In this document: positions 37,309-45,834 of the stretch, piece after piece
Layout of the letters: each line of letters begins with the position of its first letter
Numbering within the stretch: position 1 is the first letter of the stretch
Assembly: GCF_000019225.1 (NCBI RefSeq)
Contig: NC_010995.1
Coordinates: 2,798,501 to 2,862,500 of the forward strand
DNA length: 64,000 nt
Direction: 5' to 3'
DNA from: Cellvibrio japonicus Ueda107
Lineage (GTDB): Bacteria; Pseudomonadota; Gammaproteobacteria; Pseudomonadales; Cellvibrionaceae
Position numbers and translations under genes: made by a program
Notes under the pieces: generated by a model
Seen by the model: only the letters and a program-made list of their open reading frames with translations
Told to the model about the DNA's origin: nothing
The model's database searches: none

Positions 37309-40300
37309 ATGAACATACGAGTGTTGCTAAAACGTAGTGTGCAAACCTCCCTGGCAATGGGGGCATTCATGGGGGCGCTGTGGGGCAGTATTGCGCCAAG
37401 CTGGGCGGCCCCGTCGGAAAATTACACCTGGAAAAATGTGCGAATTGATGGCGGTGGCTTTGTGCCCGGCATTATTTTTAACCAGAAAGAAGCTGACCTG
37501 ATTTACGCGCGTACTGATATCGGTGGTGCCTATCGCTGGAATTCGGCCACCAGCAGCTGGATTCCCCTGCTGGACTGGGTAGGTTGGGATAATTGGGGCT
37601 GGAACGGTGTCATGAGCCTGGCAACTGACGCGGCAGATCCCAATCGCGTCTATGCCGCTGTGGGTATGTATACCAATACCTGGGACCCCAACAACGGCGC
37701 AATCCTGCGCTCCACTGACCGGGGCAATACCTGGCAGGCAACTCCCCTTCCCTTCAAGGTCGGTGGCAACATGCCCGGGCGCGGGATGGGCGAGCGACTG
37801 GCCATAGACCCCAATCGCAACAGCATTATTTACTACGGTGCGGAGGGCGGTAACGGCCTTTGGCGCTCAACGGACTATGGAGCAACCTGGGCCAAGGTCA
37901 GCAGTTTTACCAATGGTGGCAATTACGCCCAGGACCCGAACGATCCCAATGATTACCTGAATAAAATCCAGGGGGTTGTGTGGGTAACCTTTGATCCTGC
38001 GTCCGGCTCTGCCGGCAATACATCACAAGTGATTTATGTGGGTGTTGCCGACACGCAAAATGCCATTTATCGCTCAACCGATGGCGGTACTACCTGGTCG
38101 CGCCTTGCCGGGCAGCCAACCGGATTCCTGCCCCACAAGGGCGTTTATGATGCCGTGAACGGCGTGCTCTATATCGCCTACAGCGATACCGGCGGCCCCT
38201 ATGACGGCGCCAAAGGCGATGTATGGAAATTCACCGCCAGCAGCGGAACCTGGACCAATATCAGCCCGATTCCCTCCAGCAGCTCCGATCTTTACTTTGG
38301 CTACAGCGGTTTAACCATTGACCGCAAAAATCCCAATACCCTCATGGTTGCGTCGCAAATTGCCTGGTGGCCCGATGCGGTTTTCTTCCGCTCCACCAAT
38401 GGCGGTGCCAGTTGGACACGGATTTGGGATTGGACCAGCTACCCTAGCCGCAGCTTCCGCTACACCATGGATATTACCGAAGTGCCCTGGCTGAATTTTG
38501 GCAACAGCAATCCGGTTGCTCCGGAGGTGTCACCCAAGCTGGGCTGGATGAATGAATCCGTTGAGATAGATCCACACAACTCCAATCGCTTGATGTACGG
38601 CACCGGTGCGACTATTTATGCAACGGAAAACCTGACCAGTTGGGATTCCGGCGGCCAGATCCTGCTCAAACCCATGGTCAAAGGACTGGAAGAAACCGCC
38701 GTGCTGGATGTTGTGAGCCCTCCGGTTGGTGCTCCGGTTTATTCTGCCCTGGGTGATATTGGCGGCTTCCGCCATGATGACCTGACCAAAGTGCCCACCA
38801 GCATGTATACCACCCCCAATTTCAGCAGCACGACCAGCATCGATTTTGCCGAGCTGCAACCTGCCACTATGGTGCGCGTCGGCAACCTGGACAGCGGTGG
38901 CGGTATTGGGGTAACGACCAACGCGGGCGGCAGTTGGTGGCAGGGGCAAAATCCACCGGGTGTAACCTCGGGAGGCAATGTTGCCCTTGCAGCCGATGGT
39001 GGCGCTATTGTCTGGGCTCCCGGTGGTTCCACCAATGTTTACCTGTCCACCACCTTTGGCAGCACCTGGACGGCTATTAGTGCCTTACCCGCTGGTGCGG
39101 TTATCGAAGCAGACAGGGTCAACCCCAACAAGTTCTACGCCCTGGCCAATGGCACCTTTTATGTGAGTACCAACAAGGGGGCCAGCTTTAGCGCAACAGT
39201 GACCGCCGGCATCCCGGCGGCCGCGCGTAAATTCAAAGCGGTTTATGGTCGCGAAGGGGATATTTGGCTGGCGGGGGGCAGCAGTACCACGACCTATGGC
39301 CTCTGGCGCTCCACCAATTCCGGAGCCAGCTTCACCAAATTGGCAAGCGTACAGGAAGCCGATAATGTCACCTTTGGTAAGGCCGCTACGGGAGCGACCT
39401 ACCCGGCGATTTACATTATCGGCAAGGTTGACAATGTACGCGGGGTATTCCGCTCCACCAATGAAGGTGCCAGTTGGGTGCGCATCAACGATGACCAGCG
39501 CCAATACGGCAACTTTGGCGAAGCCATTTCCGGCGACCCGCGCATTTATGGCCGGCTGTATTTGGGTACCAACGGTCGCGGCCTGCTGTACGGTGATTCT
39601 GCAGGAGTCGTCTCATCCTCCAGCAGCAGTGCAGTGAGCAGTTCTGTGAGCAGCTCCATTGCCAGCTCTAGCAGCTCATCCGCTGTAAGCAGCTCTTCCA
39701 TTACCAGCAGTTCATCCATCGCCTCAAGCAGTTCTATTGCTTCCAGCAGCAGTTCGTCAGTGACATCAAGCCTCAGTGGCGAACGCTGCAACTGGTACGG
39801 CACACGCTATCCACTCTGTGTCACCACCCAAAGTGGCTGGGGTTGGGAAAACAGCCAAAGTTGTATTTCACGCAGTACCTGTGCTGCGCAACCGGCTCCC
39901 TTTGGCATTGAGGGCAGCGGCAGCTCTGCCAGTAGCACCCCACTCTCCAGTTCAAGTTCAGTGGTCAGCAGTGTGGTGTCTTCATCGAGCAGTATCAGAA
40001 GCAGCAGCTCTTCCAGCCTGAGCAGCAGTGTGGCCAGCAGTTCCAGCAGCAGCCTGGTTAGTGGTGCTTGCACCTATGTGATAACCAACGAATGGAACAA
40101 TGGTTTTACCGCCGCCATTCGGATTCACAATAACGGTAACAGCGCAATTAATAGCTGGAGCGTGAATTGGAACTACAGCGATGGCAGCCGTATCACCAGC
40201 AGTTGGAATGCCACCCTCAGCGGTACCAATCCTTACTCGGCAACCGGGTTGAGCTGGAACGCCAGTATCCAGCCGGGCCAGACCGTTGAGTTTGGATTAC

Positions 40301-40362
40301 AAGGCACCAAAGGCACTGGCAGTGCTTCCACACCCGTTGTAACAGGAACACCCTGCCAGTAA
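37309..40362 (+). CDS. gly74A: GH74 xyloglucanase with CBM10 and CBM2
   Basis: The 1017-residue secreted enzyme starts with a signal peptide ending near PSWAAPS. The GH74 domain (about 34-775) is made of two seven-bladed propellers with repeated sequence such as DRGNTWQATPL, DYGATWAKVSS and DGGTTWSRLAG. Candidate catalytic Asp residues lie in ARTDIGGAYRWN (about residue 70) and SDTGGPYDGAKGDVWKF. Ser-rich linkers join a CBM10 ([27 protein letters not shown]) and a C-terminal CBM2 (CTYVITNEWNNGFTAAIRIHN). It cleaves the xyloglucan backbone. It is divergent from the GH5 gene and is the only plus-strand enzyme until the GH26 gene. A strong terminator follows. Confidence 0.95.
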   Translation: MNIRVLLKRSVQTSLAMGAFMGALWGSIAPSWAAPSENYTWKNVRIDGGGFVPGIIFNQKEADLIYARTDIGGAYRWNSATSSWIPLLDWVGWDNWGWNGVMSLATDAADPNRVYAAVGMYTNTWDPNNGAILRSTDRGNTWQATPLPFKVGGNMPGRGMGERLAIDPNRNSIIYYGAEGGNGLWRSTDYGATWAKVSSFTNGGNYAQDPNDPNDYLNKIQGVVWVTFDPASGSAGNTSQVIYVGVADTQNAIYRSTDGGTTWSRLAGQPTGFLPHKGVYDAVNGVLYIAYSDTGGPYDGAKGDVWKFTASSGTWTNISPIPSSSSDLYFGYSGLTIDRKNPNTLMVASQIAWWPDAVFFRSTNGGASWTRIWDWTSYPSRSFRYTMDITEVPWLNFGNSNPVAPEVSPKLGWMNESVEIDPHNSNRLMYGTGATIYATENLTSWDSGGQILLKPMVKGLEETAVLDVVSPPVGAPVYSALGDIGGFRHDDLTKVPTSMYTTPNFSSTTSIDFAELQPATMVRVGNLDSGGGIGVTTNAGGSWWQGQNPPGVTSGGNVALAADGGAIVWAPGGSTNVYLSTTFGSTWTAISALPAGAVIEADRVNPNKFYALANGTFYVSTNKGASFSATVTAGIPAAARKFKAVYGREGDIWLAGGSSTTTYGLWRSTNSGASFTKLASVQEADNVTFGKAATGATYPAIYIIGKVDNVRGVFRSTNEGASWVRINDDQRQYGNFGEAISGDPRIYGRLYLGTNGRGLLYGDSAGVVSSSSSSAVSSSVSSSIASSSSSSAVSSSSITSSSSIASSSSIASSSSSSVTSSLSGERCNWYGTRYPLCVTTQSGWGWENSQSCISRSTCAAQPAPFGIEGSGSSASSTPLSSSSSVVSSVVSSSSSIRSSSSSSLSSSVASSSSSSLVSGACTYVITNEWNNGFTAAIRIHNNGNSAINSWSVNWNYSDGSRITSSWNATLSGTNPYSATGLSWNASIQPGQTVEFGLQGTKGTGSASTPVVTGTPCQ

Positions 40363-40394
40363 TGGCGAAACCGTGACGGTTTTTCCCGGCCTGA

Positions 40395-40430
40395 AAACAA
40401 CAAACCCGCCAATTGGCGGGTTTGTTGTTT
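40395..40430. terminator. Bidirectional terminator between gly74A and lysS
   Basis: AAACAACAAACCCGCC pairs with GGCGGGTTTGTTGTTT around AATT. It is a long perfect stem with A and T flanks, placed between the two convergent stop codons. Confidence 0.95.
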
Positions 40431-40440
40431 AATGCTTGTT

Positions 40441-41949
40441 TTATTCCGGGCGCATATGCGGGAAAAGCAGCACATCGCGAATGGACGGTGCATTGGCAAA
40501 CAGCATAATCAAACGGTCGATACCAATACCCTCACCGGCCGTGGGCGGCAAACCGTACTCCAGCGCACGCACAAAGTCGGCGTCGTAGTACATGGCCTCG
40601 TCATCACCGGCATCTTTGGCTTTTACCTGCTCCAGGAAACGTTCCGCCTGGTCTTCCGCATCATTTAACTCGGAGAAACCATTGGCCAATTCGCGGCCAC
40701 CGATAAAGAACTCAAAGCGATCGGTTACCGCCGGATTGGTGTCACTGCGACGCGCCAGGGGCGATACCTCTGTCGGATACTCGGTAATGAACGTGGGTTG
40801 ATCCAGTTTATGCTCAACCGTCTCTTCAAAAATTTCGGTCTGGATTTTACCCAAGGGTGTACCGGGTTTGACTTTCAGGCCCAAACGCTCAGCAACCTGG
40901 GTGGCACCTGCAACACTGCTGATTTGCTCGGCCGTCACATCGGGGTTGTAGTGCAGGATGGAGTCGAATACCGACAGGCGCACAAAGGGTTTGCCGAAAT
41001 CGTATTCGCTGTCCTGGTATTTCAAGGTAGTACCACCCGTGACGTCGATACACAATTTACGCAACAGATCCTCAGTCAAATCCATCAGGTCTTTGTAATC
41101 GGCGTAGGCCTGGTAGAACTCCATCATGGTGAATTCAGGATTGTGGCGAGTGGATACCCCCTCGTTGCGGAAATTGCGGTTAATTTCAAACACACGCTCA
41201 AAACCGCCAACCACCAAACGCTTCAAATACAATTCCGGGGCGATACGCAAAAACATATCCATATCCAGTGCATTGTGATGGGTCACGAAGGGGCGTGCGG
41301 AAGCACCGCCGGGAATCACATGCAACATGGGGGTTTCCACTTCCATAAAACCGCGGCCGCTCATGTAATTGCGAATAAAGCTGATGCACTGCGAACGGAG
41401 GCGAAAGGTATCGCGCACTTCCGGGTTGACGATCAGGTCAACATAGCGCTGGCGATAGCGGATTTCCTGGTCGCTCAAGCCGTGGTATTTATCCGGCAGC
41501 GGACGCAGGGATTTGGTGAGCAACTGGAATTGCTCCAGGTTTACATACAAATCGCCTTTGCCGGATTTGTGCAGGGCACCGGTTACACCCACGATGTCGC
41601 CCAGATCCCACACGCCCCAGTTTTCTTTAATGACTTCCTGGGCGGCTTTGTCAGCGTAGAGTTGGATAGTGCCATCACCGTCCTGCAGCACCATAAAAGG
41701 GCCGCGCTTGGCCATCAGGCGGCCGGCAACACTGACTTTATGGTCGAGCGCTTCCAGCTCTTCCTTGGTTTTTTCACCGAAGGCGGCTTGCAAATCCACG
41801 CTCTTGTCCGTGCGACGGAAATCGTTAGGGAAGGCATTGCCCTTCTCACGGATAGCCGCGAGCTTCTGGCGGCGTTCGGCCATGAGTTTATTTTCATCTT
41901 GCGCGTTTACGGCAGAGGTTTCGTTGCTTGCAGGAGTATCTTTGCTCAT
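40441..41949 (-). CDS. lysS: Lysyl-tRNA synthetase (class II)
   Basis: From the ATG at 41949 the enzyme has 502 residues, the standard length. The frame extends 30 codons further, but that part overlaps the prfB-lysS gap and prfB, and is not conserved in type. The OB-fold anticodon domain (VSVAGRLMAKRGPFMVLQDGDGTIQLYA) occupies about 60-170. The class II core follows, with motif 2 in FEINRNFRNEGVSTRHNPEFTMMEFYQAYADY and motif 3 in GLPPTAGEGIGIDRLIML near the end. It charges tRNA-Lys. It follows prfB by 40 bp on the same strand, the same prfB-lysS pair as in E. coli. Confidence 0.98.
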   Translation of the reverse strand: MSKDTPASNETSAVNAQDENKLMAERRQKLAAIREKGNAFPNDFRRTDKSVDLQAAFGEKTKEELEALDHKVSVAGRLMAKRGPFMVLQDGDGTIQLYADKAAQEVIKENWGVWDLGDIVGVTGALHKSGKGDLYVNLEQFQLLTKSLRPLPDKYHGLSDQEIRYRQRYVDLIVNPEVRDTFRLRSQCISFIRNYMSGRGFMEVETPMLHVIPGGASARPFVTHHNALDMDMFLRIAPELYLKRLVVGGFERVFEINRNFRNEGVSTRHNPEFTMMEFYQAYADYKDLMDLTEDLLRKLCIDVTGGTTLKYQDSEYDFGKPFVRLSVFDSILHYNPDVTAEQISSVAGATQVAERLGLKVKPGTPLGKIQTEIFEETVEHKLDQPTFITEYPTEVSPLARRSDTNPAVTDRFEFFIGGRELANGFSELNDAEDQAERFLEQVKAKDAGDDEAMYYDADFVRALEYGLPPTAGEGIGIDRLIMLFANAPSIRDVLLFPHMRPE

Positions 41950-41989
41950 AGTGTCGTCACTGATTCTTAAAAAGTAAAAACGCCAGGAA

Positions 41990-43085
41990 TTACAAACCGG
42001 CCTTAAGGCTTTCAACAATAAACTGATCCAGGTCGCCATCCAGTACCGCTTGGGTATTGGATGTCTGCACCCCCGTGCGCAGATCTTTTACGCGCGAGTC
42101 ATCCAGCACGTAGGAGCGAATCTGGCTGCCCCAGCCAATATCGGACTTGCTGTCCTCCATCGCCTGCTTCTCGGCATTGCGCTTGAGCATCTCCTGCTCG
42201 TACATCCTGGCGCGCAGCATTTTATAGGCTTTATCGCGGTTGGCATGTTGTGAGCGCTCATTCTGGCACTGCACCACGATACCGCTGGGAATGTGGGTGA
42301 TACGAATCGCGGAATCGGTTTTGTTAACGTGCTGGCCACCGGCACCACTGGCGCGATAGGTATCGATACGCAAGTCCGCCGGGTTGATTTCAATCTCGAT
42401 GTTGTCATCAATTTCCGGTGACACAAACACGGAACAGAAAGACGTATGGCGACGGTTGCCGGAATCAAAAGGCGATTTGCGCACCAGGCGATGTACGCCC
42501 GTTTCAGTACGCAACCAACCAAAGGCATATTCGCCTTCAAAATAAATGGTGGCGCTTTTAATACCGGCCACTTCACCGGCCGAGCATTCTTCCAGGGTGA
42601 CTTTAAAGCCCTTGGCCTCACCCCAGCGCAGGTACATACGCAAGACCATTTCAGCCCAGTCTTGCGCTTCAGTGCCGCCGGAACCGGACTGGATATCAAG
42701 GTAGGCGTTATTGGGATCGGTTTCACCGGAGAACATGCGGCGGAACTCCAGCACCCCCAGCTCTTTTTCCAGGCGATCTATCTCTGCCTGGACATCGGCC
42801 ACCATGGACTCATCGTTCTCTTCCACAGCCATATCCAGCAATTCGCCACAATCGGCAACGCCACTGTCGAGCGATTCGATGGTTTTTACGACGATTTCGA
42901 GGGAGGAGCGCTCGCGCCCCAGGGCCTGGGCGCGCTCGGGGTTATCCCAGACACTGGACTCTGCCAGTTCCAGTTCCACCTCGGCCAGGCGCTCTTTCTT
43001 CAGATCGTAGTCAAAGATACCCCCTAAGCACCTGGGTGCGCTCAGCGAGGTCTTTCAAGGCATTGAGTAAAGGATTGATTTCCAT
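41990..43085 (-). CDS. prfB: Peptide chain release factor 2 with programmed +1 frameshift
   Basis: Translation starts at 43085 (MEINPLLNALKDLAERTQVL, then RGYL) and meets an in-frame TGA at 43013-43011 after 24 codons. The site reads CTT TGA C with AGGGGG four bases upstream of CTT, the classic RF2 frameshift signal. A +1 shift joins the frame that runs to 41990, giving 364 residues in all, the normal length. The stop-codon recognition and GGQ parts are intact (GASGAGGQHVNKTDSAIRITH). RF2 terminates at UGA and UAA; low RF2 favours the frameshift and so autoregulates synthesis. This is a functional gene, not a pseudogene. lysS follows. Confidence 0.98.
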
Positions 43086-43344
43086 AATAAGGCGAGATTC
43101 TGTCTAAAACGGGCGCCATCACGGCGGGAATTTGCGAGGCGCGCATTCTACATGAGAAGCCCCGGCAGACCAAATCCCCCACCCAACCACCCCAGAACAG
43201 GTATACCACTGGCATAACAATCTTTCTTTTTACGCCATTCCCAAGCTATACTGACCGGAAAGGTAACCGATTACATAAATCCTATTTATTACCTTACACA
43301 GCAGCATAAAAATCCAGGCAATAATCATAAATTCCGGAGACACC

Positions 43345-44805
43345 ATGCAAATCCCGAGACCATTACTTTCCTGGCTGCTGGGCCTGAGCGTTCTTTCCCT
43401 GCTTTCCGCCTGTGGAGGCGGAGGTGGCGGCGGCAATAGCTCCCCCTCATCCAGCCGTGCTGCCACGACATCCAGCTCCACCGCAACAACCAGCAGTACT
43501 TCGTCGAGCAGCCTATCCAGCAGTTCGTCGTCCGGCATAAGCTCCAGTTCATCCTCCAGTATTAGCTCCAGTTCATCCTCCCTCAGCAGTTCCAGTAGCT
43601 CATCCAGTAGCAGTGCTGCCGTGGCTACCTGTACTGTCGATGGTTCCGCCTGGAAAATCTGCACAACCGACAACGGCAGTTGGGGCTTCGAAAACAACGA
43701 TTACTGTATTTCCCATAGCTTTTGCCCGGCCAATCGCACCAGCCTGCCCGAAGTGGCAACCCGCGAACTGCCGGTCAACCAGGATGCCAGCGCCAAAACC
43801 CGCCGGGTGTATAGCTACCTGAAAAGCATCTGGGGATCCAAAATGATTGCCGGACAGCAAGACCTGACCTGGAAAGACGCCATCGATATGTACCAGCGCG
43901 TCTTTGACGACACCGGTAAATACCCCGCCCTGATGGGTTACGACTTTATGAACTATGGCATGACCGCCAATTGGGTTGAGGGCTTGGGGCAAACCGAGGA
44001 GGCCATAGCACACGCCCAGCGCGGAGGCCTGGTCACCTTTGCCTGGCACTGGCGCGACCCGGCGCGGTTGAATACCGCCAATGTCAACAGCGCCGAGTTT
44101 TATAGCGAAAAAACCGACTTCACTATCCCCCTTGCCAATGGCGCCCTGGATACCAGCAGCCCCGCCTATGCACAGATCAATGCCGGTATCGATGTAATCG
44201 CCGCTGAACTGAAAAAGCTGGGCGATGCCGATGTGCCTGTCCTCTGGCGCCCACTACACGAGGCCTCCGGCTATAACGGCAACGGCTGGTTCTGGTGGGG
44301 CCGCGCCCGTACCGATGGCGCCCCCCAGGCCTATGCCAATATTTTGTTGTGGCGCCACCTGTACGACCGCCTGGTGAACTACCACCAGCTCGACAACCTG
44401 ATCTGGGTGTGGAACGGCCAAAACCCGGCCTGGTTCCCGGGTAACGATGTGGCCGACATCATGAGTTTCGATATCTACGACAACACCGATAACAAGACCT
44501 ATAAGTCGCAGCTGGCTACCTACACCCAGGTGCGCCAATACTCTGCAGAAAACAAAATGATTGCGTTGAGCGAAAACAGCTACATTCCCGATCCGGACAA
44601 GATCCAGGCCGATAACGCCTGGTGGTTGTGGTTTATGACCTGGAATGACGGCAACTTTAATGCCACCACGCTGGCATCTGGCACCCACCAGGACAATTTC
44701 TGGAGCGGCGACTACTACAACACCAGTGCGCATAAAACCCATGTGTACAACCACGACCTGGTGATTACCCTGGACAAGTTGCCTGACTTTAACGAGGCAG
44801 ACTGA
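43345..44805 (+). CDS. GH26 beta-mannanase lipoprotein with a CBM10-like domain
   Basis: The 486-residue protein has a lipoprotein signal with lipobox LLSAC (Cys23) followed by a run of Gly, then a poly-Ser linker (about 32-90). A CBM10-like segment follows (CTVDGSAWKICTTDNGSWGFENNDYCISHSFC, about 95-130), and then the GH26 barrel (about 145-475). Catalytic Glu residues are in VLWRPLHEASGYNGNGWFWWG (acid/base) and MIALSENSYIPD (nucleophile). It should sit on the outer membrane and cut mannan or manno-oligosaccharides close to the cell. CGGAG precedes the ATG. C. japonicus has several GH26 enzymes and I cannot assign the letter. Confidence 0.9.
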   Translation: MQIPRPLLSWLLGLSVLSLLSACGGGGGGGNSSPSSSRAATTSSSTATTSSTSSSSLSSSSSSGISSSSSSSISSSSSSLSSSSSSSSSSAAVATCTVDGSAWKICTTDNGSWGFENNDYCISHSFCPANRTSLPEVATRELPVNQDASAKTRRVYSYLKSIWGSKMIAGQQDLTWKDAIDMYQRVFDDTGKYPALMGYDFMNYGMTANWVEGLGQTEEAIAHAQRGGLVTFAWHWRDPARLNTANVNSAEFYSEKTDFTIPLANGALDTSSPAYAQINAGIDVIAAELKKLGDADVPVLWRPLHEASGYNGNGWFWWGRARTDGAPQAYANILLWRHLYDRLVNYHQLDNLIWVWNGQNPAWFPGNDVADIMSFDIYDNTDNKTYKSQLATYTQVRQYSAENKMIALSENSYIPDPDKIQADNAWWLWFMTWNDGNFNATTLASGTHQDNFWSGDYYNTSAHKTHVYNHDLVITLDKLPDFNEAD

Positions 44806-44823
44806 TCTATCGCAAAAACCATG

Positions 44824-44851
44824 AAAAAAGCCCTCGCATGAGGGCTTTTTT
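44824..44851. terminator. Bidirectional terminator between the GH26 gene and mrp
   Basis: AAAAAAGCCCTC pairs with GAGGGCTTTTTT around GCAT. It lies between two convergent genes. Confidence 0.95.
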
Positions 44852-44872
44852 CATCCAGGCAGATAACGCGTA

Positions 44873-45712
44873 TCAGTCATCGGTAATTTCAATATCCGGC
44901 AAGCCGCTATCCTGTTCACGCTGCTGGGCGACCGCGGCGATAAGTTTGCGCGCAATGTCACGATAGCGCTGGCTAATAGCCGACTCCGGATCGGCCACAA
45001 CCGAAGGCTTGCCTGAATCTGCCTGCACGCGAATCGACAAGTCCAGCGGCAGGGAGCCCAGCACCCGGGTATTGTAATCGCGCGCAATGCGCGCGCCGCC
45101 GCCCTCACCAAAGATATGCTCCTCATGACCGCAATGCGAACACACATGGATGGCCATATTTTCCACCACCCCCAATACCGGCACGTTCACTTTGCGGAAC
45201 ATTTCTATGCCTTTTTTGGCATCCAGCAGCGCGATGTCCTGTGGCGTCGTCACAATCACAGCCCCTGTAACCGGCACTTTTTGCGCCAGGGTAATCTGGA
45301 TATCCCCCGTACCGGGCGGCATATCAACCACCAGGTAATCGACATCATCCCAGGCGGTTTGCACCAGCAATTGCTGCAATGCCCCTGTCGCCATGGGGCC
45401 GCGCCACAACATGGGAGTTTGCTCGGTCACCAGGTACCCCATGGAGATAGACTGAATGCCATGGGCGCGAATGGGGACCATTTTTTGCTGGCCTTGCTCA
45501 CCGATGACCTGCGGGTGCTGCTGGCCTATACCCAGCATATGGGGTTGGCTGGGGCCGTAAATATCCGCATCCAGGATACCCACGCGTGCCCCCTCGGCAG
45601 CCAGTGCCAGCGCCAGGTTAACGGCCGTGGTGGATTTGCCCACCCCACCCTTGCCGGATGCAACAGCAATAATGTTTTTAACACCAGGAATGGATTGATC
45701 CAGCGTCGCCAT
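44873..45712 (-). CDS. mrp: Mrp/ApbC-type Fe-S cluster carrier ATPase
   Basis: The 279-residue P-loop ATPase has a deviant Walker A, VASGKGGVGKSTTAVNLALALA (about 17-38), ILDADIYGPSQPHML for switch I and the family motif VDMPPGTGDIQITLAQ. The CxxC pair in HVCSHCGHEEH (about 192-195), which carries the Fe-S cluster between subunits, is present. It lacks the N-terminal DUF59 domain found in longer Mrp proteins, as do several gammaproteobacterial forms. It loads Fe-S clusters onto apo-proteins in the cytoplasm. It converges on the GH26 gene and is preceded by the terminator of the RND operon. Confidence 0.94.
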   Translation of the reverse strand: MATLDQSIPGVKNIIAVASGKGGVGKSTTAVNLALALAAEGARVGILDADIYGPSQPHMLGIGQQHPQVIGEQGQQKMVPIRAHGIQSISMGYLVTEQTPMLWRGPMATGALQQLLVQTAWDDVDYLVVDMPPGTGDIQITLAQKVPVTGAVIVTTPQDIALLDAKKGIEMFRKVNVPVLGVVENMAIHVCSHCGHEEHIFGEGGGARIARDYNTRVLGSLPLDLSIRVQADSGKPSVVADPESAISQRYRDIARKLIAAVAQQREQDSGLPDIEITDD

Positions 45713-45787
45713 TGCGATTACCTCTACACAGTTAACACCGATGTCCTTACCTAAGGAATCCTGTCAAAAAAAGTGGGCACACCCTAA

Positions 45788-45818
45788 CAAAAAAGGGTGC
45801 CCGAGAGCACCCTTTTTT
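45788..45818 (-). terminator. Intrinsic terminator of the RND efflux operon
   Basis: AAAAAAGGGTGC pairs with GCACCCTTTTTT around CCGAGA. It lies 17 bp beyond the RND stop codon and has T-tracts on either side. Confidence 0.93.
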
Positions 45819-45834
45819 GCCGAACAGGATTGTT

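Noticed and set aside
36928..37370. Two overlapping minus-strand frames of 83 and 79 codons upstream of the GH74 gene
   Set aside because: No ribosome binding site, Cys-rich composition unlike neighbouring proteins, and the second runs into the GH74 start and signal peptide on the other strand.
40798..41970. A 390-codon plus-strand frame
   Set aside because: It is the antisense of lysS, whose identity is certain; no start signal and no recognisable domain.
42979..43085. prfB as a truncated or frameshifted pseudogene
   Set aside because: The in-frame TGA sits in the canonical RF2 frameshift context with its upstream AGGGGG, so the gene is functional.
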